Source: Chamaelirium japonicum (lineage: Eukaryota; Streptophyta; Magnoliopsida; Liliales; Melanthiaceae). From it: DNA of 64,000 bases. Under the pieces are notes generated by a model. It did not search any database, was not told the DNA's origin, and worked only from the letters and a program-made list of their open reading frames with translations. A program made the translations under genes and the position numbers. The stretch is from assembly GCA_947650365.1 (NCBI GenBank), contig CANTAL010000148.1, positions 724,304 to 788,303 on the forward strand, given 5' to 3'. Of the stretch, positions 1 to 12,836 are shown piece after piece (position 1 is the stretch's first letter; each line of letters opens with the position of its first letter).

Positions 1-3000
1 TTAGAATGGATTGTACGAATGAATTAGAATGGATCATACGAATGAATTAGAATGGATTGTGCGATTGAATTAGAATGGTTACATTCGTGCGAATGAATTA
101 GAATTGATCGTACGAATGAATTAGAATGGATCGTGCGAATGAATTAGAATTGATCGTACGAATGAATTAGAATGGTTACATTCGTGCGAATGAATTAGAA
201 TGGATCGTACATAGGAATGAATTAGAATAGATCGTACGAATGAATTAGAATGGATCGTACGAATGGATTAGAATGGATCGTGCGAATGAATTAGAATGGA
301 TCGTATGAATAAATTAGAATGGATCGTACAAATGAATTAAAATGGATATATTTGTACGAATGAATTAGAATGGATCATACGATCTAATTAGAATGGATCG
401 TACGAATGAATTAGAATGGATCGTATGAATGAATAAGAATGGATCGTACGAATGAATTAGAATGGATCGTGCGAATGAATTAGAATGAATCGTACGAATG
501 CATTAGAATGGATCGTACGAATGAATTAGAATGAATCGTACGATCCATTCTAATTCATTCGTCCTATCCATTCTAATTCATTCGCACGAATGTATCCATT
601 CTAATTCATTCGCAGGATCTATTCTAATTCATTCACACAATCCATTCTAATTCATTCGTATGATCCATTCTAATTTATTCGTTCAAATATATCCATTCTA
701 ATTCATTCGTACGATCCATTCTAATTCATTCGTACGATCCATTCTAATTCATTCATACGATCCATTCTAATTTATTCGCACGAATTTAACCATTCTAATT
801 CATTCGTACGATCCGTTCTAATTCATTCCTACAATCCATTCTAATTCATTCGCACGAATGTAACCATTCTAATTCATTCGTGCGATCCATTCTAATTCAT
901 TCCTACGATCCATTCTAATTCATTCGCACGAATGTATCCATTCTAATTCATTTGCACGATCCATTCTAATTCATTCCTATGATCCATTCTAATTCATTCG
1001 TACGATCCATTCTAATTCATTCACTCGAATGTATCCATTCTAATTCATTCGTACTATCCATTCTAATTCGTTCATACGATCCATTCTAATTCGTTCGTAC
1101 GATCCATTCTAATTCGTTCGTACGATCCATTCTAATTCTTCCGCACGATCTATTCTAACTCATTCGTACGATCCATTCTAGTACATTCGTATGATCAATT
1201 CTAATTCATTCGCACGATCCATTCTAATTCATTCATACGATCGTACGAACGAATTAGAATGGATCGTACGAACGAATTAGAATTGATCATATGAACGAAT
1301 TAGAATGGATCGTACGAATGGATTAGAATGGATACATTCGTGCGAATGAATTAGAATGGATCATAGGAATGAATTAGAATGGATCGTACGAATGAATTAG
1401 AATGGTTGCATTCGTGCGAATGAATTAGAATGGATCGTACGAATGGATTAGAATGGATCGTACAAATGAATTAGAATGGATCGTACGAATGGATTAGAAT
1501 AGATCGTACGAATGAATTAGAATGGATCGTACGATCGAATTAGAATGGATCGTATGAATGAATTAGAATGGATCGTACGAATGAATTAGAATGGATCATG
1601 CGAATGAATTTGAATGGATCGTACGAATGAATTAGAATGGATCGTACGAATGAATTAGAATGGATCGTACGAATGAATTAGAATGGATCATACGAATGAA
1701 TTAGAATGGATCGTGCAAATGAATTAGAAGGGTTACATTTGTGAGAATGAATTAGAATGGATAGTACGAATGAATTAGAATGGATCGTACGAATGGATTA
1801 GAATGCATCGTATGAATGAATTAGAATGGATCGTAGGAATGAATTAGAATGGATCGTGCAAATGAATTAGAATGGATCGTACGAATGGATTAGAATGGAT
1901 CGTATCGTACGAACGAATTAGAATGGATCGTGCGAATGAATTAGAATGGATCGTACGAATAAATTAAAATGGATACATTTGTACGAAAGAATTAGAATGA
2001 ATCATACAAATGAATTAGAATGGATCATACGAATGAATTAGAATACATCATGTGAATGAATTAGAATGGATCGTACGTTTGAATTAGATTGGATTGTGCG
2101 AATGAATTAGAATGGATACATTCGTGCGAATGAATTAGAATAGATCGTATGAATGAATTAGAATGGATCGTACGAATGAATTAGAATGGATCGTGCGAAT
2201 GAATTTGAATGGATCTTGCGAATGAATTAGAATGGATCGTACGAATGAATTAGAATTGATCGTACGAATGAATTAGAATGGATCGTGCGAATGAATTAGA
2301 ATGAATCGTACGAATGCATTAGAATGGATCGTGCGCATGAATTAGAATGGATACATTCGTACAAATGAATTAGAATGGATCGTGCGAATGAATTAGAATG
2401 GATCGTACAAATGAATTAGAATGGATCGTACGAATGAATTAGAATGGATCGTGCGAATGAATTTGAATGGATCGTGCGAATGAATTAGAATGGATCATAC
2501 GAATGAATTAGAATGGATCATGCGAATGGATTAGAATGGATCGTACGAATGGATTAGAATGGATCGTACGAATGGATTAGAATGGATCGTACAAATAAAT
2601 TAGAATGGATACATTCGTGCGAATGAATTAGAATGGATCATACGAATGAATTGGAATGGATCGTGCGAATGAATTAGAATGAATCGTACGAATGAATAAG
2701 AATGGATCGTACGAAAGGATTAGAATGGATCGTACGAATGAAATAGAATGGATATATTCGTGCGAATGAATTAGATTGCATCGTACGAATTAATTTGAAT
2801 GGATTGTACGAATGAATTAGAATGGATCGTACAAATGAATTAGAATGGATCATGCGAATGAATTAGAATAGATCGTACGAATGAATTAGAATGGATCAAA
2901 CGAATAAATTAGAATGGGTTGTGCGAATGAATTAGAATGGATCGTACGAATGAATTAGAATGGATCGTGCGAATGAATTAAAATGGATCGTGCGAATGAA

Positions 3001-5434
3001 TTAGAATGGATCGTTGGAATGAATTAGAATGGATTAGTAAGAACAAATTAGAGTGGATCATACGAAAAAATTAGAATGGATCATACGAACGAATTAGAAT
3101 GGATCGTACGAATGGATTAGAATGGATCGTACGAATGGATCATGCGAATGAATTAGAATGGATCGTACGAATGAATTAGAATGGATCGTACGATTCATTC
3201 TAATTCATTCGTACGATCCATTCTAATTCATTCGTACGATCCATTCTAATTTATTCGCTCGAATGTAACCGAATTGATTATACGAATGAATTAGAATGGA
3301 TCGGACGAATGAATTAGAATGGATACATTTGTACGAATAAATTAGAATGGATCGTACGATTGAATTAGAATGGATCCACCGAATGAGTTAGAATGAATCA
3401 TACGAATGAATTAGAATGGATCGTACGAATGAATTAGAATGGATAGTGCGAATGAATCTGAATGGATTGTATGAATGAATTACAATGGATCGTACGAATG
3501 AATTAGAATGGATCGTACGAATGAATTAGAATGGATCATATGACGATCCATTCTAATTCATTTGCATGAATGTATCCATTCTAATTCATTCGTACGATCC
3601 ATTCTAATTCATTCGTACTATCCATTCTAATTCATTCGTCCGATCCATTCTAATTCATTCGCACGAATGTATCCATTCTTATTCATTCATACGATCCATT
3701 CTAATTCATTCGTACAATCCATTCTAATTCATTCGTACGATTCATTCTAATTCATTCGTATGATCCATTCTAACTCATTTTAGAATGGATCGAACGAACG
3801 AATTAGAATGGATCGTATGAACGAATTAGAATGGATCGTACGAATGAATTAGAATGGATACATTCGAGCGAATGAATTAGAATGGATCATGCGAATGAAT
3901 TAGAATGGATAGTACGAATGAATTAGAATGGATCGTACGAATGAATTAGAATGGTTACATTCATGCAAATGAATTAGAATGGATCGTACGAATGAATTAG
4001 AATGGATCATACGAATGAATAAGAATGGATCATACGAATGAATTAGAATGGATACATTCGTGCGAATGAATTAGAATGGATTGTATGAATGAATTAGAAT
4101 GGATTGCACGAATTGAATTAGAATGGATCATACAAATGAATTAGAATGGATCGTACGAATGAATTAGAATGGATCATACGAATGAATTAGAATGGATCGT
4201 ACGAATGAATTAGAATGGATCATATGAAAGAATTAGAATGGATCATGCGAATAAATTAGAAAGGATCGTACGAATGGATTAGAATGGATATATTCGTGCG
4301 AATGAATTAGATTGCATCGTACGAATGAATTTGAATGGATTGTACAAATGAATTAGAATGGATCGTACGAATGTATTAGAATGGATAGTGCGAATGAATT
4401 AGAATGGATCGTACGAATGAATTAGAATGGATACATTCGTGTGAATAAATTAGAATGGATCGTACGAATGAATTAGAATAGATAGAATGGATCGTGCGAA
4501 TGAATTAGAATGGATAGTGCGAATGAATTAGAATGGATCGTACGAATGAATTAGAATGGATCCACCGAATGAGTTAGAATGGATCATACAAATGAATTAG
4601 AATGGATCGTACGAACAAATGAATTAGAATGGATTAGAACACATTGTACGAATGAATTAGAATGGATCGTGCGAATGAATTAGAATGGATTGTATGAATG
4701 AATTAGAATGGATACATTTGTGCGAATGAATTAGAATAGATTAGAATGGATCGTACGAATGGATTAGAATCCATTCTAATTCATTTGTATGATCCATTCT
4801 AATTCATCGCACGATCCATTCTAATTCATTCTCACGAATGTAACCTTTCTAATTCATTTGTATGATCCATTCTAATTCATTCGCACGATCAATTCTAATT
4901 CATTCGTACGATCTATTCTAATTCATTCGCTCGAATGTATCCATTCTAATTCATTTGTACGATCCATTCTAATTCATTCATACGATCCATTCTAATTCGT
5001 TCGCACGATCCGTTCTAATTCATTCGTACGATCTATTCTAATTCATTCGCATGACCCATTCTAATTCATTCGTACGATCCATTCTAATTCATTCGTACAA
5101 TCCATTCAAATTCATTCGTACGATGCAATCTAATTCATTCGCACAAATGTATCTATTCTAATTCATTCGTACAATGCGTTCTAATCCATTCGTACGATCC
5201 ATTCTAATCCATTCGTACGATCCATTCTAATTCATTCGCACGAATGTAACCATTCTAATTCATTCATATGATCCATTCTAATTCATTCGTACGATCCATT
5301 CTAATTCATTCGTATGATCCATTCTAATTCATTCGTACGATCCATTCTAATTCATTTGCATGAATGTATCCATTCTAATTTATTCGTACGATCCAGTCTA
5401 ATTCATTCGTACGATCCATTCTAATTCATTCGCA
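1..5434. repeat. 23-bp satellite array, block 1
   Basis: Continuous tandem array built on a 23-bp unit with the words GAATTAGAATGG and GATCGTAC. A 28-bp variant replaces the GATCGTAC core with GATACATTCGTGC. Orientation alternates: the AGAATGG sense lies at about 1-540, 1236-3192, 3270-3542 and 3781-4766, and the inverse CCATTCT sense lies between these and from 4767 to the element boundary. Monomers are diverged, mainly by single-base variants at CG and GTAC positions. No gene is present; short ORFs here are translations of the repeat. Confidence 0.97.
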
Positions 5435-5439
5435 CGATC
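5435..5439. repeat. Target-site duplication, left of element 1
   Basis: CGATC directly precedes the TG that opens the left LTR and recurs directly after the CA that closes the right LTR. A 5-bp duplication is normal for Ty3/gypsy integration. The pentamer is part of the satellite monomer, so CGATC also occurs by chance nearby, but the exact abutment on both sides supports it. Confidence 0.9.
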
Positions 5440-5594
5440 TGTTAGGGCTGAAACCCGTCCAGGAGTTGGAACCCTCAATCCGTATGAGCTCGATCGAACG
5501 ACTATCAGGAGCGAGATCCACATTGGGCTGTATGGACACCTTGTATCTGAGTGCGTTACATCTAAAGCTCGGTGAATCGCTTAGACAAAGTACG

Positions 5595-5860
5595 CTCAGG
5601 AGCTCGCCCCCAGCTCGAAAGGAGCTCACCCCCAGCTCGAAAGGAGCTCGCCCCCAATTCGCAAGGAGCTCGTCCCCATCCCCTGGAGCTCGCCCTCAGT
5701 TCACCCCAGCTCGTAAGGAGCTCGCCTCCCAGCTCACAGGGAGCTTGTAGGGAGCTCGCCTCCCAGCTCGCAGGGAGCTTGCCCTCAGTTCACCCCAGCT
5801 CGAAAGGAGCTCGCCCCCAGTTCGCAAGGAGCTCGCCAGCAGCCCCTAAAGCTTGCCCAC
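5595..5860 (+). repeat. GAGCTC-rich minisatellite in element 1 5' LTR
   Basis: Imperfect tandem repetition of GGAGCTCGCCCCCAG-like words spaced about 18-30 bp apart. A counterpart lies in the 3' LTR near 17,320-17,545. The ORFs translated from it, rich in SSPQL and ARKEL, are repeat translations and not genes. A related but differently arranged GAGCTC array lies in the LTRs of element 2. Confidence 0.8.
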
Positions 5861-6581
5861 AGTTCGTCCTTTTCTGTGGATCTCATAGACCCTAGGAATC
5901 CAAGGGATAAGGAACTCGCCCGGGAGCATGCCCCCATCCCTTGGAGCTCGCCCTCAGTTTGCCATTTTCTGTGGATCTCATAGACCCCAGGAATCCAAGG
6001 GATAAGGAACTCGCCCGGGAGCACGCCCTCACCCCCCAGCTCGAGAAGAAGCTCGCCCCACCTCTCACACTGGAGCCCGCCCCGAGGCTCGTGCGGGAAC
6101 TTTGGCCAAAGAGAAAACTTAGAAGGGCATCAACGAACACCGGTAGAACGCTCAAAGAGATCGCCCGGTCGTTCCAGTTATCGAAGAGGTCGCCCTCTCC
6201 GGAGCCCGACTCTTGGCAATAGGGATAAAGTGGCGGATCACCCGAACCCATTATCGAAGAGGTCGCCCTCCTAAGAGCCCGACTCTTGACAAATGCTGCC
6301 AGGTGTCGAAACCCCACTGAAGCTACATGGACGATTGTGATCCATGGAAGCCCGCCCGAGTCGGTTTAAGACCTCCCAGACTTGAATATTCCAGAAAATC
6401 CACCTGGCCACGACAAGACAGGTACTCTCCCCCACTACTCCGCCAAGCGAGCTAGACGACAAAGGCCGCCAGGGGTCCGATTTCCAAAGATTGTCAGGGA
6501 CCCATGTGGGTCGAAACGTGGGGATCTAGAAGGTGCTGGAAAAGACTGCCAGGTGTTGCACTCTGGTAGGCCGCCGTAGGC

Positions 6582-6588
6582 TATAAAT
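6582..6588 (+). promoter_or_regulatory. Candidate TATA box of element 1 5' LTR
   Basis: TATAAAT in the context GGCTATAAATGCCC, about 200 bp before the LTR end. The same box is conserved in the 3' LTR and, as CTATAAAGG, in both LTRs of element 2, so it is probably the retrotransposon promoter that defines the U3/R boundary. Transcription itself cannot be seen. Confidence 0.6.
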
Positions 6589-6782
6589 GCCCACCCCCAG
6601 GCTCCAAAGTACAGGTTCGAAATCCTCATCCCTACCTCTTTCGTCTACGACCACACTCCATCAATCACCTAAGACTGACTTGAGCGTCGGAGGGTCTGCG
6701 CTCCTAAGGGAGCCAACCGTTCTCACGTTTTTCTTTGTTTTATAGGTAGCCCGCACGGACCAGCGAAAAATATCCCCGAACA

Positions 6783-6800
6783 TTTGGCGCCGTCTGTGGG
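6783..6800 (+). other. Primer-binding site of element 1
   Basis: TTTGGCGCCGTCTGTGGG starts right after the LTR terminal CA. The same 18 bp sit in the same place in element 2, on the minus strand. TGGCGCC is the usual 5' part of tRNA-complementary primer sites in plant gypsy elements. I do not assign the tRNA firmly; tRNA-Arg is a possibility for Tat-like elements. Confidence 0.8.
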
Positions 6801-6871
6801 ATCTTTCGACTGGTTCCTGCGAGAACGCCCATGACTACACGGTTGAATATCGTGATCCTTGTAACCCAAAG

Positions 6872-8881
6872 ATGGCCCCGGCGACGAGGGGACGCAGGCG
6901 AGCTAGGACCCGTGCGGGGTCTGTGCGCAGCGAACCCCCTGCTGAGACCCTCCAGCCCCTTGTCCCGCTCAGTGACCAGCTCCTGTTGGAGATATTGGCC
7001 ACCCAGCGGACCATAATGGAGGAGCTGACGTGACTGCGTCAGGTCCTGACACCGAGCCGGCGGTCTGGGCCAACGAGGGCAGTATCCCCCATAAGGCCCT
7101 CCGTCTCTATATCGCGCATACCCACTACCGTTCCGGCTCGGCGGGCTTCCCACCCGGAACCCCCAATTGAGAAGACGGCCGTGCGCGGAATAAAAGAGAC
7201 CCCGCTCACGAGGCTACAGAAGCTGGTAACCCAGCGATCTAGCAACAATGCAACCTCACAAGCGACCCTTCCTCGCCGCTGCAGCAGGAGCGCCAACTCC
7301 GATGAGTCAGAGGCGAGATCTCTGGAGAGAGACCGCGATCCGCGTCACCGACGGCGAGAGAGGGAGCCCGCGATGGCTTTACCCCATGAAGCTCGAGAGG
7401 TAACCGCCTCTCATCAACCCACCCTCATGACAAAGTAGCCCACCGGTGGACGGCACGAAGGTCGTCAGGAGGGAGCCCGTTCAAGTCATCGTGATCCGGG
7501 TCAGAACCTCCCGAGAGGGAGCGTACGAGATCGCATAGGACCTGTGCAGCTGCCTCTGGGAGCTTTCCCCGGGCACTGGCAGTGACCTAGCGCGCCCGTG
7601 GACCTGCTGGAGGATCTCGCCGCCCACGGAGGGAGCTTGCCTTTCACGTGCGAGGTGTACCAAGGAGGTTTCCCTCATCATTGGACCCCGCCGAAATTTG
7701 TGCTGTTCGATGGATCGCAAGATCCCGTTGACCACCTCTTGGCCTACCAGAAACTCTTTTTCTTTTGAGACCAAGACCATGTTTTATGCCGGGCGTTTCC
7801 GAGCAGTCTGACCGGCTCGGCGCTGAACTGGTTCCATAAGCTGCCGCCCGGTATGATCCCAGATTTCCCAACCCCCTCTAGGTTGTTTCTTGAGCAATAC
7901 CGCTGCAACAGGCAACCCCCGAAGAGAATCGAGTCTCTGTTTACCTTGGCCATGGGAGCTCGCGAAACGCTCCGGTGCTTTGCAACGCGATTCTGAAGCG
8001 CCTACCTCACTCTAGAAGACGCGGCAGGCCAAGATCGCATGGTGGTGAGTGCTTTCAGGAGCGCCCTCCCCGAGGGGGGCAAGCTTCATGACGCACTGGT
8101 AATTAGAGATCCTCGCACAATGGTTGAACTCTTCACCCTGGTCCAGCAGCACATCAAGCTTGAAGATGCGGTGTTAGACCGGAAAGGGAAGGCAGTTGAG
8201 CAGCGACCTCCGCCGGCTCTGCGACCTCTCGTCGTTAAGGCTGTGGAGAGACGGGAGATACTCCCGGCAGTAACTTTGCCCGGTCTACCCGCAACTCCTG
8301 TCGTGCAGCCCGTGGAAGCCCCCGCAGTGGCCGCTGGAAGACCGGCGAACTGGCGCCTACCTCCGGGCCCCGGAGAGCGGGATTTCACGGTGCTAACACA
8401 CTCCCCCGGGCAGATCCTTCACCAGATCCGGAATGAACCCTTTGTTCAGTACCCTCCACCCCTTCAGGACGGAGAGCCGGGCTCCACCGACAATACGCGA
8501 CGGTGCGCGTTTCACCGTAGCCCTGGGCATCACACCAATAGATGCCGGGCTCTGAAGAATCACCTGGAGGATTTGGTCACCCTGGGGCACTTGAACCAAT
8601 TCATCTCGCCCCCGAGAAGATTCGAGGTGATACCGGGACGGGCCCCTCGGGAGGGAGACCGCCCAGGACTTGCGGAGCCCGCTCTACCTCCGCCTCCTCC
8701 GGGAGGACCGGCGATCTGCCACACCATTAGCGAGAGCCTGAGCGGCCCAAGATCCAGTAATGAAGCTCGTCGGCGAGTCAGGGAGATGGAACGGGCTCAG
8801 AAGGTATTTTTCGTCTCACTAACTCCTGTTTTACTTCAAGCACCAAGGGTAGAAGCCCGCGATTTTGTCTGGTTTTCGTAG
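6872..8881 (+). pseudogene. Element 1 gag region (fossil)
   Basis: Gag-like region starting near an ATG with an MAP-type N-terminus shared with the gag of element 2. Its middle part (about 7,650-8,200) is similar at protein level to element 2 gag, including the AFRSALPEGG and LVQQHIKLED words. Towards the end there is a CAFHRSPGHHTNRC motif near 8,500, a zinc-knuckle-like C-H-H-C arrangement typical of Tat-type Gag. Retroelement Gag forms the intracellular particle that packages the RNA. The longest open part is 8039-8881. The region as a whole is broken in several places and should not be treated as a functional gene. Confidence 0.8.
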
Positions 8882-8887
8882 GACGAC

Positions 8888-9376
8888 ATGGCTGGAGTCG
8901 TCGCACCCCACAATGACCCCCTCGTCATACGCCTTATGATGGCAAACATCGAGGTGAGGCGGGCTCTGGTTGACTCGGGGAGCGTCGTGGACATCCTCTT
9001 CTTGTCGGCCTTCCAGCGAATGGGGTTGAGACAGATAGATCTGTCTCCCTCGACCGGCTCCCTTAGTGGCTTCACCGGCGAGGTCGCTAAGGTCGTCGGC
9101 GAAATAACTCTCACCGTGACTGCGGGCCCGGAGGTACGTCAGGTTCGCTTCGCAGTGGTTGACGGACTGTCCGATTTCAACGCCATCCTGGGGCGGCCTT
9201 GGTTGAGGCAGATGAGCGCGGTGTCATCACCCAATCATCAGGCCCTCAAATTCCCCACGGCCAGCGGGGTCGTAGTCATTCGAGGAGACCAAGTCGCCGC
9301 TACTAGATGCGAGCAGGACGTTCTCCATCTCATGGACATGGAGGTCGCCGAGGCCAAGAGGCCGGCACCCTCCTAG
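8888..9376 (+). pseudogene. Element 1 protease domain (fossil)
   Basis: An open stretch of 162 codons carries the aspartic protease signature ALVDSGSVVDILF near residues 29-41, with the active-site D-S-G seen in plant Ty3/gypsy proteases. A second hydrophobic block, FNAILGRPWL near residues 97-106, matches the family's 'ILGRPWL' motif. In an intact element this domain cuts Gag-Pol. It lies just downstream of gag and upstream of reverse transcriptase, the normal order. As part of a broken element it is a fossil. Confidence 0.85.
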
Positions 9377-9478
9377 CAATTAACGCTCCCCACGAGCGAG
9401 CTCCCTCGAAGTCCTAGAGGGGTCTCCTCGCTTAAATCCCCTACTCCACCTCCGGGTGGGAGCGGTGCGGGTCCAAAG

Positions 9479-10500
9479 TTGGGGGAGCAAGATCGCCCAG
9501 CAAGACCCAGGAAAGGGAGTTTCCCCGTTACCGAGCCACTACAAGAAGTCGACATTGGTGACAAAGGAGGCCAGAGAATTGTTCATCTGGGGACCTCGCT
9601 GACCGAGGGCGAAGTCCAAGCCCTAACCGGCCTACTCAATGAATACCGCGATGTGTTTGCCTGGAGCTTCGTGGACATGCCAGGGATTGACCCGGAGGTC
9701 GCCTGCCATCGTCTGCACACATTGCAAGACTTCCCACCTGTCAAGCAAAAAGCTCAGCAAATACCAGCAGCAAAGTCCGCCGCAGTGGCGGCAGAGATAG
9801 AGAAGCTAGAGCGAGCTGGTTTTATCCGTGAGGCACACTTCCCCGAATGGATATCCAATATCGTGGCGGTGCCCAAGAAGAGTGGGGCGGTCAGAGTGTG
9901 CATGGACTTCTCCGACCTTAACAAAGCATGCCCGAAGGACGGATTCCCTCTTCCACGAATTGGTGCACTAGTCGATGCAGCTATCGGATTCCAGGCCCTA
10001 TCCTTCATGGATGGGTATTCTGGGTATAATCAGATACCCCTCCATGCTGAGGATCAGGAGAAGACCGCTTTCTATTCTGGAGCGGGCTACCAGAAGCTTT
10101 TCTGCTATAGGGTTATGCCATTTGGACTCAAAAACGCGAGAGCGACCTAACAAAGGGTAGTCACTCATATGTTTAAAAATCAGATCGGTAGAAATGTCGA
10201 GGTTTATATGGACGACCTTTTGGTGAAGAGTCGAGAGCGAGGTGGCATGTTGTCGACCTCCGCAAAGTCTTTGAAATCTTGAGAAAATTCCAAATGAGGC
10301 TAAACCCGGCTAAGTGCGCATTCGGAGTAACCTCGGGGAAATTCCTAGGGTACCTGGTCACCCACAGGGGGATCGAGGCCGACCCTGGGCAGATCCGGGC
10401 TCTCGTCGAGATGCCCGCACCAAGAACCCGGCAGGAGGTCCAAAGATTGAGCGGCCGAATCGCCGCACTAAACCGATTCATCTCCAAATCTTCCGACAAG
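9479..10500 (+). pseudogene. Element 1 reverse transcriptase domain (fossil)
   Basis: The conserved Ty3/gypsy RT blocks are present in order: a finger region with GFIREAHFPEWISNIVAVPK, the VCMDFSDLNKACPKD block, LSFMDGYSGYNQIPL, YCYRVMPFGLKNA-type wording, and the catalytic YMDD near 10,205. The thumb-side FLGYLVTHRGIEADP words follow near 10,340-10,385. The YMDD box and GYSGYNQI phrase are typical of plant gypsy elements. The enzyme would copy element RNA into DNA. The region is broken and not expected to be active. Confidence 0.9.
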
Positions 10501-10518
10501 TGCTGACCTCTTTTCGAG

Positions 10519-11010
10519 TTGCTTCGAAAAGGAGCGAGCATTTGCTGGGACAAGAAATACGAGCTCGCTTTTCGAAAGATCAAAGACTATTTGGCGAGCC
10601 CGCCCATTCTAGCGGCACCGAAGGGCGGCGCCGAGCTGAGCGTGTATCTTGTGGTTACCGAGAATGCGATAAGCGGGGTCCTCGTGGTGGAAGAGGCAAA
10701 GGTCGAGCGGCCAGTTTACTTTGTGAGCCACACAATGCTCCCTACCGAGCTCAGGTATCGACCAATCAAGAAGGTCGCATTGGCCTTGGTCCTTACCGCG
10801 AGAAAACTCCACCCCTACTTCTCGGCACACACCATCAAGGTAATCACAGAACATCCCCTGAAGAGCGCGCTATCTAGGCCCTCGGTAGCCGGGAGGCTCT
10901 ATCGATTGTCCGCTGAGCTCGTCGCCTACGGTTTAGAGTATGTCCCACGAGTTGCGGTCAGAGGGCAGGTCCTTGCGGATTTCTTGGCGGACTTCCCCAT
11001 AGAAGAGCCA
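10519..11010 (+). pseudogene. Element 1 gypsy-type RNase H domain (fossil)
   Basis: Follows RT directly. It reads ELSVYLVVTENAISGVLVVE at the start, then VYFVSHTMLPTELRYRPIKK and LTARKLHPYFSAHTIKVITE. These are the tether/RNase H phrases that follow RT in plant Ty3/gypsy elements (the RT_RNaseH type). In this lineage the canonical acidic residues of this first RNase H are often degenerate and a second RNase H follows. The open stretch runs through to the second domain. Confidence 0.85.
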
Positions 11011-11099
11011 GTTCAGTACCAGGAGGATGAGCCAACTGAGGCGCACCCTGGGAAAGCGAGGTTCTTGGGTGATCAAGGGGAGCTTCCTCCAGCGAAGCA

Positions 11100-11530
11100 T
11101 TCGGAAATAGCGGATTGGGAGCTGTTCGTCGATGGTTCCTCCAACGCTTTGGGATCCGGTATCGGGGTCGCACTGATCGCCCGAGCGGTATTTCTTGAGA
11201 AGTCAGTCCGATTGGACTTCGCTGCCACCAACAACGAAGCAGAATATGAGGCACTGCTCGCCGGACTAGAGCTCGCTCAAGAAGTAGGCGCCAAACGATT
11301 GAGGGTCTTTAGCGACTCGTAGCTAATCATTTGTCAAATCAAAGGAGATTATGCCTCCCGAGATACGCGAATAGCGAGCTGCGTGGACCTGGTGAAAGGC
11401 AAGGTCGCGGGGTTCGAGAAGATCACTTTTGAACAAATTCTGTGGGCCGATAATAGGAGGGCTGATGCCATGGCAAATGCCACCTCCCTGCTGGGAGGAT
11501 CGGAAGCACGCCAGATTTTCATCGAAGTCT
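11100..11530 (+). pseudogene. Element 1 second (plant/archaeal-type) RNase H (fossil)
   Basis: WELFVDGSSNALGSGIGVAL near 11,118-11,180, then AATNNEAEYEALLAGLELA and LRVFSDS. The D in FVDGSS, the E in NNEAEYEA and the D in VFSDS fit the catalytic pattern of the archaeal/plant-type RNase HI domain. A second RNase H between the first one and integrase is known from the Tat lineage of plant Ty3/gypsy elements. This is the strongest lineage marker in the window. It belongs to the broken pol region. Confidence 0.85.
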
Positions 11531-11574
11531 AGAGTCAATCTTGACTCCAGCTAGCAGAGCCCGCCGTTAACCAA

Positions 11575-12836
11575 GTGTCGGCCGACGTGTCACCTGGCGA
11601 ATGGACCGCGCCTATTATTCGTTTCCTCCAGAAAGGCGAGCTCCCGGAAGACAGGGAAGAAGCTCGGCGAATAGAGAAGTGCGCTGGGCGCTATCTCATT
11701 CGCTGGGATCGCCTTTTTAGGAAATCCTTCGACGGGCCAAATCTTCCTTGTATTGAGCACCCCGAAACTGAAGAGGTTTTAAATTGCATTCATTCCGGCG
11801 AGCTGGGAAATCACGCTGGTGGGCGGTCTCTGGCTGCAAAGGTAAGGAGGCAAGGATATTGGTGGCACACCCTCGAGCAAGATGCGTTGAAGGTCGCCCA
11901 AAGGTGCATTCAATGCCAGAAGCATGCCACGACAAATCACATGCCCGCAGTAGAGCTGCACCCTCTGGTGAGCCCTTGGCCATTCCAGCAGTGGGGGCTC
12001 GACATTGTGGGACCTTTCCCTCAGTCAGCCCAGCAGAAGAAATTCATCTTGGTAGCCACCGACTACTTCACCAAATGGGTGGAAGCGGTCCCGCTAGCGA
12101 AGATAGGTGAAAAGCAGGTGAAAGACTTCCTTTGGAAGAACATTTTTTGTCGGTTCGGTCTGCTCCGAATACTTATTACCGATAATGGTCGCCAGTTCGA
12201 CAATCACTTAATCAAAAGCTTTTGTGCCGAATACGGGGTCGACCTAAGGTTTTCCTCTCCAAGGTACCCTCAAAGCAATGGGCAGGCCGAAGCCACAAAT
12301 CGGGTAATCCTCGACAACCTCAAGAAAAGGTTGGAAGGGAAGAAGGGTTTGTGGGAGCAGGAGCTCGACGGCGTGCTATGGGCCTATCGCACTACTCCAC
12401 GACGCTCAACTGGTGAGTCGCCTTTCGGTCACACTTACGGGTGCAAAGCTGTACTCCCCGTGGAGGCCGAGCTGCCTACCGAGAGGAGGCTCGCAGTAGA
12501 CGAGGTCGACAATGATGATCTACTCTCCAACTCCCTCGATCAGCTCGAAGAACGAAGGGAGCGCGCCAACCTACACCTCGCCGGGTATAGACAAGAAATG
12601 AAGCGCGCCTACGATAAGAAAGTTCGCCATCGAGCGTTCAAAGCTGGCGACCTGGTAATGAGGAAAGTGTTCACGAATACGTAGGAGCCTAACGCCGGGA
12701 AGCTCGCGGCGAACTGGGAAGGCCCCTACATAGTGCACCAAGCATGAGGATCCGGGGCCTACCAGTTGATGACTGTTGAGGGCGACCTCCTTGAGCGACC
12801 TTGGAACGCTATGCGTCTTCGGAAGTTTTATGCCTA
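11575..12836 (+). pseudogene. Element 1 integrase region (fossil)
   Basis: Open for 369 codons from 11575. An N-terminal HHCC zinc-binding module is visible (H of GNHAGG, H of WWHTLE, then CIQCQKHA). The DDE core follows: D in WGLDIVGPFP, D in ITDNGRQF, and E in SNGQAEATNRV, with the family's YFTKWVEA phrase between. Past the end of this open stretch, near 12,700-12,740, a NWEGPY phrase matches the GPY/F module found after the core in Ty3/gypsy integrases. No chromodomain follows, in keeping with Tat and Athila rather than chromoviruses. Integrase inserts the DNA copy and makes the 5-bp duplication. Confidence 0.9.

Larger units (their letters stand above)
5440..6782 (+). repeat. Element 1 5' LTR
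   Basis: 1,343 bp, opening TGTTAGGG and closing CCGAACA directly before the primer-binding site. It matches 17161-18472 along its whole length with about 4-6% substitutions by eye. It holds a GAGCTC-rich minisatellite in its first third, a TATAAAT box near 6582, and a 3' end clearly related to the LTR of element 2 (shared stretch around GTCGGAGGGTCTGCGCTCCT). Confidence 0.95.

Noticed and set aside
1-5434. CRISPR-like direct repeats
   Set aside because: Units are contiguous with no unique spacers and they switch orientation; this is satellite DNA in a plant context.
5466-6317. ORFs rich in SSPPARKEL in the 5' LTR of element 1
   Set aside because: They follow the GAGCTC minisatellite, recur in the 3' LTR and in several frames, and have no recognisable domain.
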